Assembly (NCBI RefSeq): GCF_003252755.1
Contig: NZ_QEPT01000003.1
Coordinates: 1 to 64,000 of the forward strand
Reading direction: 5' to 3'
DNA length: 64,000 nt
From: Haemophilus parainfluenzae
GTDB taxonomy: Bacteria; Pseudomonadota; Gammaproteobacteria; Enterobacterales; Pasteurellaceae
Shown: piece after piece, positions 49,875 to 60,277 of the stretch
Position numbering within the stretch: the stretch's first letter is position 1
Layout: the number at the start of each line of letters is the position of its first letter
Translations under genes and position numbers: made by a program
Notes under the pieces: model-generated
The model's database searches: none
Seen by the model: only the letters and a program-made list of their open reading frames with translations
What the model was told of the DNA's origin: nothing

Positions 49875-51176
49875 TTAACTTGCTTTCGTTACTAATAAAT
49901 TTGCTAAAGTTTTCACACCAATTCCAGTTGCACCAACCGCCCATAAATCACTACCTGATTTACGATAAGTGGCCGAACAATCAATATGCAACCACCGTTG
50001 TTGATAGCTTTTCACAAAATACGATAAAAATGCTGTTGCTGTACTTGCACCCGCGACAACTGGCGCGGTGCCTGTATTTGCGATATCTGCAAAAGAAGAA
50101 GATATTTGGCTACGATGGAACTCTTCAAAAGGTAAACGCCAGAATGGTTCATTTTCTTCTTTGGCGGCTTGGAACAAACTATTTACCAACGCATCATCCA
50201 TAGAAAGCACGCTGTGGTAATCATTACCGACTGCTATTTTCGCCGCACCGGTTAAGGTTGCACAATCGACAATAAATTGTGGATTTTGACTATCGGCTTC
50301 AATTAAGCCATCCGCCAATACTAAACGGCCTTCCGCATCAGTATTTAAAATCTCAGCGGTTACACCATTTTTATACGTGATGATATCACCCAATTTAAAC
50401 GCATTACTGCTCACCAAGTTTTCTGCACAGCATAGATAGAGTTTTACTCGTTGATTTAAACCGTGCGCAATGGCAAATCCTAACGCACCTGTTAATAATG
50501 CAGCGCCGCCCATATCAGTACGCATCGTGCTCATGCCATCACTTGGTTTGATGCTATAACCACCACTGTCAAAAGTAATACCTTTACCCACTAGACAGGC
50601 TAATACGGGCGCATTTGGATCATTAGTCGGGTTAAAATCTAATTGCAGCATGGCTGGCAGATTAATAGACCCGCGACCCACAGTAAAGATCCCGTGGTAA
50701 CCTTGCTCTTTTAATGCTTCGCCAGAAATGATTTGAAAACTGACCGCACTTTTATCGGCATAACTTTCGGCTTGTTTAGAAATAAACTCAGCCGCGCGTT
50801 CCGCTAATTTAACCGGCGTAAGGGTTTGTGCCGGCTCATTAATAATGCCACGAACAAAATCACCACATTCAATACGAGCTAATAATTCATCTTGTGGCTC
50901 ATCATCTAAGTGAGGAAACTCAATCGAATAATCTTGCTTCGCCGTGTAAAAACCTTGATAAAATGCCCAGCAATTTTCTAATTCCCATGCATCCCCCACA
51001 AGCTCAACATCTTTAATACCTTGCCCACGTAATTTACGTGCCGCTTTTTGCACTAAAACAAGATTCGATTTTTCATCATCTTTAAGATGAATAACGGCTT
51101 GATCTTGATTAAAACTTAAAATGGCATTTTTGCCCCAACTCTCCGAAGAGGGAGTAGTTGATAATGTAATTTGCAT
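49875..51176 (-). CDS. pepB: Aminopeptidase B (peptidase M17 family)
   Basis: PepB removes N-terminal residues from peptides, with a two-metal centre. The 433-residue protein shows the family signature [14 protein letters not shown] near residue 278 and metal ligands in [22 protein letters not shown]. It lies between ndk and the O-polysaccharide genes, the known arrangement in Haemophilus. An uptake core is in frame at 50743. Confidence 0.95.
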   Translation of the reverse strand: MQITLSTTPSSESWGKNAILSFNQDQAVIHLKDDEKSNLVLVQKAARKLRGQGIKDVELVGDAWELENCWAFYQGFYTAKQDYSIEFPHLDDEPQDELLARIECGDFVRGIINEPAQTLTPVKLAERAAEFISKQAESYADKSAVSFQIISGEALKEQGYHGIFTVGRGSINLPAMLQLDFNPTNDPNAPVLACLVGKGITFDSGGYSIKPSDGMSTMRTDMGGAALLTGALGFAIAHGLNQRVKLYLCCAENLVSSNAFKLGDIITYKNGVTAEILNTDAEGRLVLADGLIEADSQNPQFIVDCATLTGAAKIAVGNDYHSVLSMDDALVNSLFQAAKEENEPFWRLPFEEFHRSQISSSFADIANTGTAPVVAGASTATAFLSYFVKSYQQRWLHIDCSATYRKSGSDLWAVGATGIGVKTLANLLVTKAS

Positions 51177-51194
51177 GAGGTTCTTCTCCTTTAT

Positions 51195-52202
51195 TTATCT
51201 ATTATTCTCTAGGTACCATTTTACCGTCTGACGAAGTCCTTGTTCAAAGGTTATTTGCGGTTGCCAACCTAATTCTGCATGAATTTTAGAACAATCCAAT
51301 GAATATCGCACATCGTGACCAGGTCGGTCTTTTACATAGGTTATTAAATTTTCATAATACTTTATGTGATTAGACTTATTTGGTGCAAGTTCTTCGAGTA
51401 ATTGGCAAATTGTTTTAACCACTTCAAGGTTTGTTTTTTCACAATTTCCACCGATATTATAGTTTTCCCCGACTCGACCTTTTGTTAAAACTAAATATAA
51501 GGCTTGAACATGATCTTCCACAAATAACCAATCACGAATCTGCTGCCCATCACCATAAATTGGCAAATTCTTTCCCATCACAGCATTTGAAATCATTAAA
51601 GGAATAAGCTTTTCAGCGTGTTGATAAGCCCCATAGTTATTGGAACTGTTTGTGATAATCACCGGCAAACCATAAGTGCGATGCCAAGCGTGCACCAAAT
51701 GATCACTCGCCGCTTTTGAGGCTGAATAAGGGCTACTCGGATGATAAGCGGAATGTTCGGTAAAGGCTGGTTCAGAAAAGGATAAATCCCCATACACTTC
51801 ATCTGTAGAAATATGGTGGAATCGAAAATCCGATTTTTTAGCTTCGTCTAAGGTATGCCAATAATTCTTCGCCACTTCTAATAATGTATAAGTACCAACA
51901 ATATTGGTTTGAATAAAATCAGCCGCTCCTGTAATAGAACGATCAACATGACTTTCTGCCGCCAAATGCATCACCGCATCCGGCTGATATTTTTCAAAAA
52001 TGCTTTCTATCGCCTTAAGATCACAAATATCAACTTGCTCAAAAGCATACCGAGTACTATTTTCTATGTCTTTTAAGGATGATTGATTTGCAGCATAGGT
52101 CAGCTTATCAACATTGATAACGAAATCTTGAGTATGATTAATGATATATCGAATGAGGGCGGAACCGATGAAGCCGGAACCGCCGGTGATGAGGATATTC
52201 AT
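51195..52202 (-). CDS. rfbB: dTDP-glucose 4,6-dehydratase
   Basis: This 335-residue extended SDR converts dTDP-glucose to dTDP-4-keto-6-deoxyglucose. [14 protein letters not shown] binds NAD+, STDEVYG and YSASKAASD hold catalytic residues, and [10 protein letters not shown] is typical of RfbB/RffG. The usual partners rfbA, rfbC and rfbD are not in this window, so the 6-deoxy sugar must be finished by genes elsewhere or by an unidentified route. It is the last gene of the polysaccharide locus before pepB. Confidence 0.95.
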   Translation of the reverse strand: MNILITGGSGFIGSALIRYIINHTQDFVINVDKLTYAANQSSLKDIENSTRYAFEQVDICDLKAIESIFEKYQPDAVMHLAAESHVDRSITGAADFIQTNIVGTYTLLEVAKNYWHTLDEAKKSDFRFHHISTDEVYGDLSFSEPAFTEHSAYHPSSPYSASKAASDHLVHAWHRTYGLPVIITNSSNNYGAYQHAEKLIPLMISNAVMGKNLPIYGDGQQIRDWLFVEDHVQALYLVLTKGRVGENYNIGGNCEKTNLEVVKTICQLLEELAPNKSNHIKYYENLITYVKDRPGHDVRYSLDCSKIHAELGWQPQITFEQGLRQTVKWYLENNR

Positions 52203-52205
52203 AGC

Positions 52206-53249
52206 TTATGGAAAAACAACCCTCAAATAAGGAATTCTTTTTATAACTAACACTACACTTAGGCATACAAAGTAGGTCAAAAAAGCCCCAGCAAAGCGCC
52301 AATAAACATTATCAGCTGTAATTTGTAGAAAATACAATTCATAAGACATCGCTAACTTATGAATTAAATAAATCCCCAAACTACATGATGATAAAACGGC
52401 AAGAAAGTTTGCGATCTTAACCGATTCGACATATTTTCCTATTTCTTTAACTAGAACAAATACTGCCAAGGCTAATAATACAGAATGAAATTGTATATAA
52501 CCAAACAGAAACTTATCAATCTTTCCTTGCTCTAAAGAATAATAATAGGTTCCAGCATATCTAATAAATGCAGACATCAGGCCAAGTAAATAAATTATCA
52601 TCCTTTGCTTTCTAGATAACTCGATTGTAGAAAAAAGGTAACCTAAAATTAGAAATAACACATATCCAGCAACTGGAAATGATAATGAATTATTATATTT
52701 AACACCTAAAGATAGGAAGAGTAATGGCAAACAAGAATGAGTAACAAATAAAAAAATAGCCATATACCACAAGATGTTCCTGTTATCCTTCAGCAGGGAT
52801 AATACGGGTATAAAAAAATACAATGATATCAGAGGGATAAAGAACCAATATATATCACCATGGTATATTCTTGTTGTAATAATAGCACTTAAAACTTCAT
52901 TGATATTCTTATATGAGAACTTCCCCACTAACCACGAGTGGAATAGTAAAATAATACTCCATATAATGAAGGGAACTATTGCTCTAAAAACTCTCTTTTT
53001 AAAGAAATCCTGAGTTGAATATTTATTTCGATATCCAAATAATGTAGCACCTGTTAGCATAAAAAAAATAGGCACAGCCCAATAGAATAACACCTCGAAC
53101 ATCAATGATTGTTTCCATGCTAATGTATTTACATTAAAATTATGAACAATCCCATTATGATGTAACGACAACACCGCAAAGCAGGCTAAGATATTCAAAA
53201 TATCAAAATAAAGTATTCTTTGTTTCAAAATTAAAGTTTTCTGATTCAT
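52206..53249 (-). CDS. Acyltransferase-3 family membrane protein
   Basis: This is a 347-residue polytopic protein of the acyltransferase-3 type. About ten hydrophobic helices are visible. LSLHHNGIVHNF near the N-terminus holds the family histidine and an AVPIFFMLTGATLFGYR segment follows. Such enzymes O-acetylate or otherwise acylate polysaccharides. It may add O-acetyl groups to the O-unit. The C-terminus has low-complexity hydrophobic sequence. It overlaps neither neighbour. Confidence 0.83.
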   Translation of the reverse strand: MNQKTLILKQRILYFDILNILACFAVLSLHHNGIVHNFNVNTLAWKQSLMFEVLFYWAVPIFFMLTGATLFGYRNKYSTQDFFKKRVFRAIVPFIIWSIILLFHSWLVGKFSYKNINEVLSAIITTRIYHGDIYWFFIPLISLYFFIPVLSLLKDNRNILWYMAIFLFVTHSCLPLLFLSLGVKYNNSLSFPVAGYVLFLILGYLFSTIELSRKQRMIIYLLGLMSAFIRYAGTYYYSLEQGKIDKFLFGYIQFHSVLLALAVFVLVKEIGKYVESVKIANFLAVLSSCSLGIYLIHKLAMSYELYFLQITADNVYWRFAGAFLTYFVCLSVVLVIKRIPYLRVVFP

Positions 53250-53338
53250 TTAATATTTAAATTTCTTACCTATATCGAGAGAATAAACGTTTTCATATCA
53301 TCATAAATTTCATTCAAACATCTATCTCAATCATATAA

Positions 53339-54754
53339 TTAATAGGCTCCATCTTTTTTCAAAACAACATTCACTGTTTTAAACAAAATAGCGATGTCAT
53401 TCCAAAGTGACCAGTTTTTAACATACCAAGAATCAAAATAAACACGGGTATTATAATCCACATCATTACGTCCGCTTACTTGCCACAATCCTGTCATTCC
53501 TGGTTTAGCCATAAGGTAATACTCAACATCATCCTGATAACGCTCTAGCTCATCAGCGACAATTGGGCGAGGCCCAACTAAACTCATTTCACCTTTTAAA
53601 ACATTAAAGAGTTGAGGTAATTCATCTAAACTTGTCTTGCGAATAAAGGCACCAATTTTAGTAATACGAGGATCATTCTTTAATTTAAAATCTTTTTCCC
53701 ATTCAGCTCTTGCTTCAGGATCTGTTCTTAGCAATTCATCTAGCACTTCTTTAGAGTTCACAACCATTGATCTAAATTTCAAACAGTTAAATGTTTTTCC
53801 ATTGCGACCAATTCTAGGATGCCCATAAATAGCATTACCGCCATCTTTTTTTACTGAAAAATAAAGATAAAGCAATACAGGAGAAAGCAAAGTAATAATG
53901 GCTAAAGAACCGACAATATCCATTGTTCTTTTTAGAATACGAGAGGAACGCTTTGCAAGATTATTATTGACTCTCAACAGCAACATTTCATGGCTGAATA
54001 AGAAAGACATATCTGTACCATACAATGGTATCCCTCTAATATTAGGAATAACGGAAACTGAACGACATTTGTTCAAGGCTAAATATCTCAGCCAAGAATC
54101 CAACAATATCTCGTCATCTAAAGCTAATATGAACTGAACTATCTTAATATCTAATTGCAGAAGCGAAATAATATCCTTATTCTTCGCATCAATTACTTTG
54201 ATTTCATTCATACCATCTTCTGGAATAGTATCCGATGAAACAAAATAACGAAGACTAAAGCCTAAGTAAGATTCATCTGCTAAAGCTCTATATACATCTT
54301 TAGCATTTCGACCGCTACCAATAATAACAGTATCTTTTTGGTATAAATTTAGTTTTAAAAGTAATTTTTTTAAACAAATTCTAACTACAGGCACTAAAAC
54401 TACAACCCCAAACCAAGTTAACACCCACAATGTTCTAGATATATAAAGTTTGGAGAACGCGATAATTGCTAACTCTATAACAAAAAATATAAACAGGGTT
54501 CGAAGTATCTCTTTAAGCTCAAACCAAAAAGGCTTTCTATATGTATAGTGACGTAAACGAATCCAAAACCAGCATACACAGCAAAGAGAAATCACAAGAT
54601 GAATAAAAATATATTCATCTAGCTCCTCTTTGGGAAAAGAGGCTTGACTATGATTGACTAAAGGTAATAGAGTCAATGAAATAAAAAAAGAGGAAAAAAA
54701 AGCAAAAAAATCACCAAACCAAAGAAATATTTTTGATAATGTTATTCTATGCAT
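53339..54754 (-). CDS. wbaP: Undecaprenyl-phosphate sugar phosphotransferase (WbaP type)
   Basis: This 471-residue initiating enzyme transfers hexose-1-phosphate to undecaprenyl phosphate, starting each O-unit. The N-terminal region has four membrane helices and a CoA-binding-like domain (VIGSGRNAKDVYRAL). The C-terminal bacterial sugar-transferase domain has KRTMDIVGS, CLKFRSMV, RKTSLDELPQLFNVLKGEMSL and VGPRP. The long WbaP layout favours galactose, although glucose is possible. Confidence 0.9.
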   Translation of the reverse strand: MHRITLSKIFLWFGDFFAFFSSFFISLTLLPLVNHSQASFPKEELDEYIFIHLVISLCCVCWFWIRLRHYTYRKPFWFELKEILRTLFIFFVIELAIIAFSKLYISRTLWVLTWFGVVVLVPVVRICLKKLLLKLNLYQKDTVIIGSGRNAKDVYRALADESYLGFSLRYFVSSDTIPEDGMNEIKVIDAKNKDIISLLQLDIKIVQFILALDDEILLDSWLRYLALNKCRSVSVIPNIRGIPLYGTDMSFLFSHEMLLLRVNNNLAKRSSRILKRTMDIVGSLAIITLLSPVLLYLYFSVKKDGGNAIYGHPRIGRNGKTFNCLKFRSMVVNSKEVLDELLRTDPEARAEWEKDFKLKNDPRITKIGAFIRKTSLDELPQLFNVLKGEMSLVGPRPIVADELERYQDDVEYYLMAKPGMTGLWQVSGRNDVDYNTRVYFDSWYVKNWSLWNDIAILFKTVNVVLKKDGAY

Positions 54755-54766
54755 ATCACTCCTTAT

Positions 54767-55870
54767 CTAATCTAACTCTTTAGCTACACATCCCAAGGCT
54801 TCAGCAATAATATTATGCATATCAAAATATTTATACTGAGCTAAACGACCTCCAAAAATAACATTTGATACATTATCTGCTAATGCTTTATATTTTGAAT
54901 ATAATTCGTTATTACGCTGATCGTTAATTGGGTAATAAGGTTCATCCCCCTCTTGATATTCTTTTGAATACTCACGAGTAATCACTGTCTTATCTTGCGT
55001 ACCATATTCAAAGTGTTTATGTTCTATTATACGTGTATAAGGGACTTCGCTTTCAGTATAGTTCACAACTGCATTACCTTGATAATTTGGCATATCTAAT
55101 ACTTCATTATCAAAACTCAAACTACGATATTCTAATTTACCGAATTGATACCCAAAATACTCATCAATCATTCCTGTAAACACGATTTTATCAGCTATAC
55201 TTTCGTAATATTCACGCTCTGCAAAAAAATCTACACCCAGTTTAACCTCAATACCGTCTAACATTTTTTCAAAAATCCTTGTATACCCACCAATAGGAAT
55301 ACCTTGATAAGTATCATAGAAATAATTGTTATCGTAGGTATAACGCACAGGTAAACGTTTAATAATAAATTCAGGAAGTTCCGTACATTTACGCCCCCAT
55401 TGTTTTTCTGTATAGCCTTTAATTAATTTTTCATAGATATCTCGACCAACCAATGAGATAGCTTGCTCTTCTAGATTTTTAGGGGCTGTAATATTCTCTT
55501 TTGATATCTGCTCTTTAATTTTTGCTTCAGCTTCTTGTGGTGTGATAACACCCCACATTTTATTAAATGTAAGCATATTGAAAGGTAAACTATACAATTC
55601 ATCTTTGTAACGAGCTACAGGAGAGTTAGTAAAACGATTAAATTCAGCAAATTGCTGAATATAGCCCCAAACTACTTTATTACTAGTATGGAAAATATGC
55701 GCACCATATTTATGCACATTAATACCTTCGATATTTTGGGTATAACAGTTTCCACCAATATGATCTCGTTTTTCGATCACTAAACATTTTTTACCACGTT
55801 TAGCTGCTTCATGAGCAAAGATTGAGCCGAAAAGACCTGCTCCAACAATAAGATAATCATATTTTTTCAT
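54767..55870 (-). CDS. glf: UDP-galactopyranose mutase
   Basis: Glf converts UDP-galactopyranose to UDP-galactofuranose with FAD. The 367-residue protein starts YLIVGAGLFGSIFAHEAAKR and carries EKRDHIGGNCYT, WGRKCTELP and GGRLAQYKYFDMH. Its presence indicates that the polysaccharide contains galactofuranose. The next gene upstream overlaps by a few bases of spacing only (4 bases). Confidence 0.96.
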   Translation of the reverse strand: MKKYDYLIVGAGLFGSIFAHEAAKRGKKCLVIEKRDHIGGNCYTQNIEGINVHKYGAHIFHTSNKVVWGYIQQFAEFNRFTNSPVARYKDELYSLPFNMLTFNKMWGVITPQEAEAKIKEQISKENITAPKNLEEQAISLVGRDIYEKLIKGYTEKQWGRKCTELPEFIIKRLPVRYTYDNNYFYDTYQGIPIGGYTRIFEKMLDGIEVKLGVDFFAEREYYESIADKIVFTGMIDEYFGYQFGKLEYRSLSFDNEVLDMPNYQGNAVVNYTESEVPYTRIIEHKHFEYGTQDKTVITREYSKEYQEGDEPYYPINDQRNNELYSKYKALADNVSNVIFGGRLAQYKYFDMHNIIAEALGCVAKELD

Positions 55871-55874
55871 TTTA

Positions 55875-56921
55875 TTATTCCTGTAGTTCCCAACTTCTAA
55901 TCATTCGTTTAAACATATTCTCAAGATCCATTTCAGGTTGCCAACCTAATGCTTTAAGCTTATCTGAATTTAATTTTAATTTCACATCTGGAGCATATCC
56001 TAAACTACCTAAATTTTCAGGAATATGAACTTCCACTTTTATTTGATTGTTACTAATTTTATCTGCAACCATTTTTGCCATATTTAAAATAGTGCTATGG
56101 TTGCGAGCAACATTATAACTTTGCCCTTTCTCGCCTTTTTGCAAAAGAACAAAAATACCATACACTGCATCTGCCGTATAACAATAATTACCTTCAGATT
56201 GCCCCATAGTATGTAAAATAATATCTGTTTTATTGAGTGCACTTTTAGCAAATTGTGCAAATACACGATTATCGGAAAAAGGTACACCTGCTCCAAATGT
56301 TTGAGCCAGCCTTGCACTGCACACATTCAGATTATATTGTACTACATAAGCATTGCATAGTGCCTCGCAAACTCGCTTACTTTCGGGGTAGCAACTACGT
56401 GGTTTACTAAGATCAACATAACCTAATTTATCTTCAGTAACATTAGTATAATCATCCGTAACCTGACCATAATATTCCATTGAAGAAATATAAAGCATTT
56501 TACAACTTGGATGTGCTTTCACATATTCCAGTAAATTCTTTGTACTTTCAAATGCTGTTAATAGTACACCTGTTGGATTTTCTACCATTTCTTTTGAAGC
56601 AGTAATACTTGCAGTATGTACAATAAAATCAATAGCTTGGTCAAAATACAAGGGAGATAACAAACTGTCTGTCACAAATATTAAACTTTCATTTGAAAAA
56701 TCAGCAAAAGTATCTGTTGCTTTTTCTAAATTTCGGACACTAGCTAAAACTGTAATCTGAGCATTTAATATCTGGTTAGCATACAGCATGCTTTTTACGA
56801 TTAAGGAGCCCACTAGACCTGTCGCACCAGTGACCAATACTGTTGAACGATTAAATTTTCCTTCTTTGAAAACCTTATCTAAAATAAATTCTAAATCTTC
56901 TTTTAAAACTAAATCTTTCAT
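55875..56921 (-). CDS. NAD-dependent epimerase/dehydratase (extended SDR)
   Basis: This is a 348-residue extended SDR with GATGLVGSLIVKSM near residue 33 for cofactor binding and the catalytic YPESK in SCYPESKRVCEALC. LGWQPEMDLENMFKRMIRSW is the usual C-terminal feature. Next to a cytidylyltransferase it probably modifies a sugar or polyol precursor. The exact substrate is unknown. It overlaps the stop of the cytidylyltransferase gene by one base. Confidence 0.85.
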   Translation of the reverse strand: MKDLVLKEDLEFILDKVFKEGKFNRSTVLVTGATGLVGSLIVKSMLYANQILNAQITVLASVRNLEKATDTFADFSNESLIFVTDSLLSPLYFDQAIDFIVHTASITASKEMVENPTGVLLTAFESTKNLLEYVKAHPSCKMLYISSMEYYGQVTDDYTNVTEDKLGYVDLSKPRSCYPESKRVCEALCNAYVVQYNLNVCSARLAQTFGAGVPFSDNRVFAQFAKSALNKTDIILHTMGQSEGNYCYTADAVYGIFVLLQKGEKGQSYNVARNHSTILNMAKMVADKISNNQIKVEVHIPENLGSLGYAPDVKLKLNSDKLKALGWQPEMDLENMFKRMIRSWELQE

Positions 56922-57649
56922 TATCTTTTCTCATCACCACGTCTAAAGCCATAAAGTTGCTCATCTTCTTCTAAAGAAAACATAGCTTTAGCTAAATAAA
57001 AGTCCTCTTGCGTTGTGATCTTAATATTTTCAGAACCACATTCCACAACATTAAAATCCGATTCAGGGAAATAATGTTTTACAATTGCACAAGAATCAAC
57101 AAAAGAAAAATTATTGTCTGCGATCGCTTTTTTGTGCGCTAATTTTAATAAAGATACATCAAAAGTTTGCGGTGCTCGTGCCATATAAGAAACATCACGT
57201 TTAAGTACGCCGTTAATTTTATTATCTTCAACTGAAACTAATGTTTCTTTTGCTTTTACACATGTAATAGCAATTTTATTAACCCTTGCCGTTTCAATAT
57301 TTTCTTTGATAAGCTGACTAGAAATAAATGGGCGAACACCATCATGGATCAATACAATACCATCACTAATTTCCTTTAATCCGTTATAAATAGATTGTTG
57401 CCCAGTTTCACCGCCTGTAACCACTTTCTTAACTTTAGTAATACGATATTGTTCTAATAAACATTGCAAATATCGCTCCCACCCCTGCAAAATCACTACA
57501 ACGATTTCATCAATTTCATCGCAATTTTCAAACACTTCTAGGGTATGAATAATCACTGGCTTACCATAAATTTTTAAAAACTGCTTTGGCAATACTTTAG
57601 AATTCATACGAGAACCTGTTCCGCCTGCAAAAATCACTGCCGAATTCAT
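56921..57649 (-). CDS. IspD/TarI-like cytidylyltransferase
   Basis: This is a 242-residue nucleotidyltransferase with the CTP-binding AVIFAGGTGSRMNSKVLPKQF, the aspartate-rich VLIHDGVRPFIS and a KRDVSYMARAPQTF segment. Family members activate methylerythritol-, ribitol- or glycerol-phosphates with CTP. Location in an O-polysaccharide locus with a LicD gene suggests a CDP-polyol for a side group rather than isoprenoid synthesis. I placed the start at 57649 because AGGAG is six bases before it and touches the first in-frame ATG at 57655. Confidence 0.85.
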   Translation of the reverse strand: MNSAVIFAGGTGSRMNSKVLPKQFLKIYGKPVIIHTLEVFENCDEIDEIVVVILQGWERYLQCLLEQYRITKVKKVVTGGETGQQSIYNGLKEISDGIVLIHDGVRPFISSQLIKENIETARVNKIAITCVKAKETLVSVEDNKINGVLKRDVSYMARAPQTFDVSLLKLAHKKAIADNNFSFVDSCAIVKHYFPESDFNVVECGSENIKITTQEDFYLAKAMFSLEEDEQLYGFRRGDEKR

Positions 57650-57658
57650 ATCCATCTC

Positions 57659-59110
57659 CTAATTCTTAGTTAATTTTGATCTAATTTGATTTAGAATAGT
57701 TAAAATAAAAGGCTCTTTAGACAGTAGCAAAACACCGAAATAACAAATAAAAAACAGGCTCGCGCTTACTAAAAACACAATAATTTCATTATAATTCAGT
57801 TTTATATTCAACCATATTGATACACTAATAGCCAAGACTAATGCCATAATGATCCGCATATAACTGACGCCACCAAATAGCACTTGAGAATAAGCTCTTA
57901 ATATATAAATCTGGTAGATTAAAATACTCGCCTCAGAGATCATTACAGAAACTGCCGCACCGATTGCTCCGTATTCTGGAATTAAGATTAAATTAAGCAG
58001 CATATTGATTACAGCAGCAATTACCACGGAATAGCATAGATATTTTTCCTTCTTCAGTGGAATAAGCATCTGAATCCCTGTTAAATTAGATAATCCCACA
58101 ATAAAAATAATTAACGCTAATACTTGCAGCGGAACAATCGAACCTGAATACGCAGAACCAGCCAAAATCAAAACTGATGGTTTTGCAAATAAAATACAAA
58201 AGACAACCAAAGGAAGCGATAAGATAAAAATAAATTGTGTTGATTTTGATAAAATATCATTAAACTTATCCCACATATTATTTTCAATATAATAACTTAA
58301 TCTTGGTAATAAAACGGCACCTAACGAAGTAACAATACTCACCATCACATCTTTTATGCGATATGCTGCATTATAATAACCAACTTCTTCATTCCCTTGT
58401 ATAAAACCAAGCAATGCCACACTTACATTTACATAAAAAGCGACTGCAATCGTAGTAATAAAAAAAGTCATCATTGGCTTAAGATGGCGTTTAAAGTCAT
58501 AATTTGAGAAATATTTAATTGTTATTATTTTCCGCAAATTATATAAATTTACGACACCAGAACCAACTGTCGCAAAAATAATGATAAATGCATAAGCACT
58601 ATAATCATTTTCAGTTTTAACACACGTGAAAACAAGTAAAAAAGCAATTAATTTAAAAATAATGGAACGAATAGTAATATAAAAATACTGCTCAATTCCT
58701 TTATATAGCCACTCCACCCCCACAATTGTGAATAGAATATTTAAACCCGAAATTAAAAAAAGTGTTTTCTCCGCCTTTAATTCAGGAATAAAAACGATAC
58801 CTAAAAAATAGACAATATAGACAAAACTCATCAATACCATATTAATGAGTAATATTTCTTGCACTATTTTTGATAATTTTTCTTTATCATCCCTTACTTG
58901 TGCACAAGCTCTAATGCCATAATTAGCTACACCAAAAGCCGCAAAAATACTAAAGTAAGAAACAATAGAATAAGCAAATGCAACTTTCCCTGTTCCAATA
59001 GGGCTTAGCACCCTAGAAACATAAGGAAACGTAATTAACGGAAATAAAAAGTTTGAAACCGTTAATAACATATTCATTGCAAAGTTAAATTTAACTGAGT
59101 GAATTTTCAT
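57659..59110 (-). CDS. wzx: O-antigen flippase Wzx
   Basis: This is a 483-residue protein with about 12-14 membrane helices in the polysaccharide-transporter pattern. NFLFPLITFPYVSRVLSP and GTGKVAFAYSIVSYF at the N-terminus are typical of Wzx. It should flip undecaprenyl-linked O-units to the periplasm. It is directly downstream of the wzy-like gene and upstream of the cytidylyltransferase gene. Confidence 0.88.
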   Translation of the reverse strand: MKIHSVKFNFAMNMLLTVSNFLFPLITFPYVSRVLSPIGTGKVAFAYSIVSYFSIFAAFGVANYGIRACAQVRDDKEKLSKIVQEILLINMVLMSFVYIVYFLGIVFIPELKAEKTLFLISGLNILFTIVGVEWLYKGIEQYFYITIRSIIFKLIAFLLVFTCVKTENDYSAYAFIIIFATVGSGVVNLYNLRKIITIKYFSNYDFKRHLKPMMTFFITTIAVAFYVNVSVALLGFIQGNEEVGYYNAAYRIKDVMVSIVTSLGAVLLPRLSYYIENNMWDKFNDILSKSTQFIFILSLPLVVFCILFAKPSVLILAGSAYSGSIVPLQVLALIIFIVGLSNLTGIQMLIPLKKEKYLCYSVVIAAVINMLLNLILIPEYGAIGAAVSVMISEASILIYQIYILRAYSQVLFGGVSYMRIIMALVLAISVSIWLNIKLNYNEIIVFLVSASLFFICYFGVLLLSKEPFILTILNQIRSKLTKN

Positions 59111-59113
59111 TAT

Positions 59114-60268
59114 TTATCTAAATATATTCTCCCTATATTTATTTAACCCATAATACCCCAAGCAAAGTAAGAATGGATTAAATTCAGGAGACAGTAATTG
59201 AGGATCAGTAATCGAATGTGCAAATAAAAGAATTAACACCAAACCAAAATATTTATCATTATGCTTAACAACTCTTATTCCAATTCTTGTATAACCTATA
59301 CACACTAAAGCAAAAATAATTGCTCCATAAACCAATAATAACTGAACATAAGCAGAATCAATATAAAAGAACTTATTTGTTTCGGTAGCCTCTAACATTG
59401 TTGTAAACTCAACAAAACTGCCAAAAGGCTGAATACCATATAATTCGAACCCCCAATGCCCTAACGCTAAACGTCCACTAAACATAGTATTTAACTTGCC
59501 CATCCACTCAAGTTCTGGATTATATGTATATTGAAAATATATAGCTATTGCGGCAAAAATAATAAAACTATATTTTGTAAATAATTTATATAACTTACCA
59601 AACATCAGCGTAGAGTAATTAATTTTTAAATATTTAACAAATAACATTGCAATACAAGAAAGAATGACTAATCCAAATGATGCTTTCGTATCTGTAAATA
59701 CATAAATAGGATAATTCAATAACAAAATTACTAATAACTCCAGAAAGGTAACTTTTTCTTTTCTTACAAAAAACCAACATAACACCAAATGAAAATAGTA
59801 ATTCGGTAAAAAAGTTGGAAACCGATAGCCTAATAAATAACGATATGTGCCATCTTCACGAAATAGATTTAAATAACTTTCAGGATAAAGATTAAAAAGA
59901 TATGTAAAGAAAATAAATAACATCCCTGCAAATGTTGCTAATAAGAATGTTTTAATTACTTTCGAAAATGGAATATTACGGCATAGCATAATAAAAAGAT
60001 AAATTAATACACCTTTTTTAAAATGCATATAACCTATAAAAAACACGATAGTAATTAACAGATCTAAAAATGAAGCTTTATTAAATGAATAACCTATTAC
60101 AACATAAACAAGCAATAAAAACATTACACATGCATTAAATGACTTCAGTAATAAATTAGTATCAAATAATGTAAAATATTGCCCACCTAAAATATGGATA
60201 AAAAACACCCATAGAAAGTAGGCTAACAGAAATACATATCCAGATATGCTTTTATTAGAATTAAGCAT
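59114..60268 (-). CDS. wzy: O-antigen polymerase Wzy (probable)
   Basis: This is a 384-residue protein with about 10-12 hydrophobic helices and a larger polar loop near residues 265-305 (ELYGIQPFGSF, TNKFFYIDSAYVQLLL). The polymerase family has very low sequence identity, so the call relies on topology and position between wzx and the glycosyltransferases. It would join O-units in the periplasm. Confidence 0.7.
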   Translation of the reverse strand: MLNSNKSISGYVFLLAYFLWVFFIHILGGQYFTLFDTNLLLKSFNACVMFLLLVYVVIGYSFNKASFLDLLITIVFFIGYMHFKKGVLIYLFIMLCRNIPFSKVIKTFLLATFAGMLFIFFTYLFNLYPESYLNLFREDGTYRYLLGYRFPTFLPNYYFHLVLCWFFVRKEKVTFLELLVILLLNYPIYVFTDTKASFGLVILSCIAMLFVKYLKINYSTLMFGKLYKLFTKYSFIIFAAIAIYFQYTYNPELEWMGKLNTMFSGRLALGHWGFELYGIQPFGSFVEFTTMLEATETNKFFYIDSAYVQLLLVYGAIIFALVCIGYTRIGIRVVKHNDKYFGLVLILLFAHSITDPQLLSPEFNPFLLCLGYYGLNKYRENIFR

Positions 60269-60277
60269 TAAGAATTC

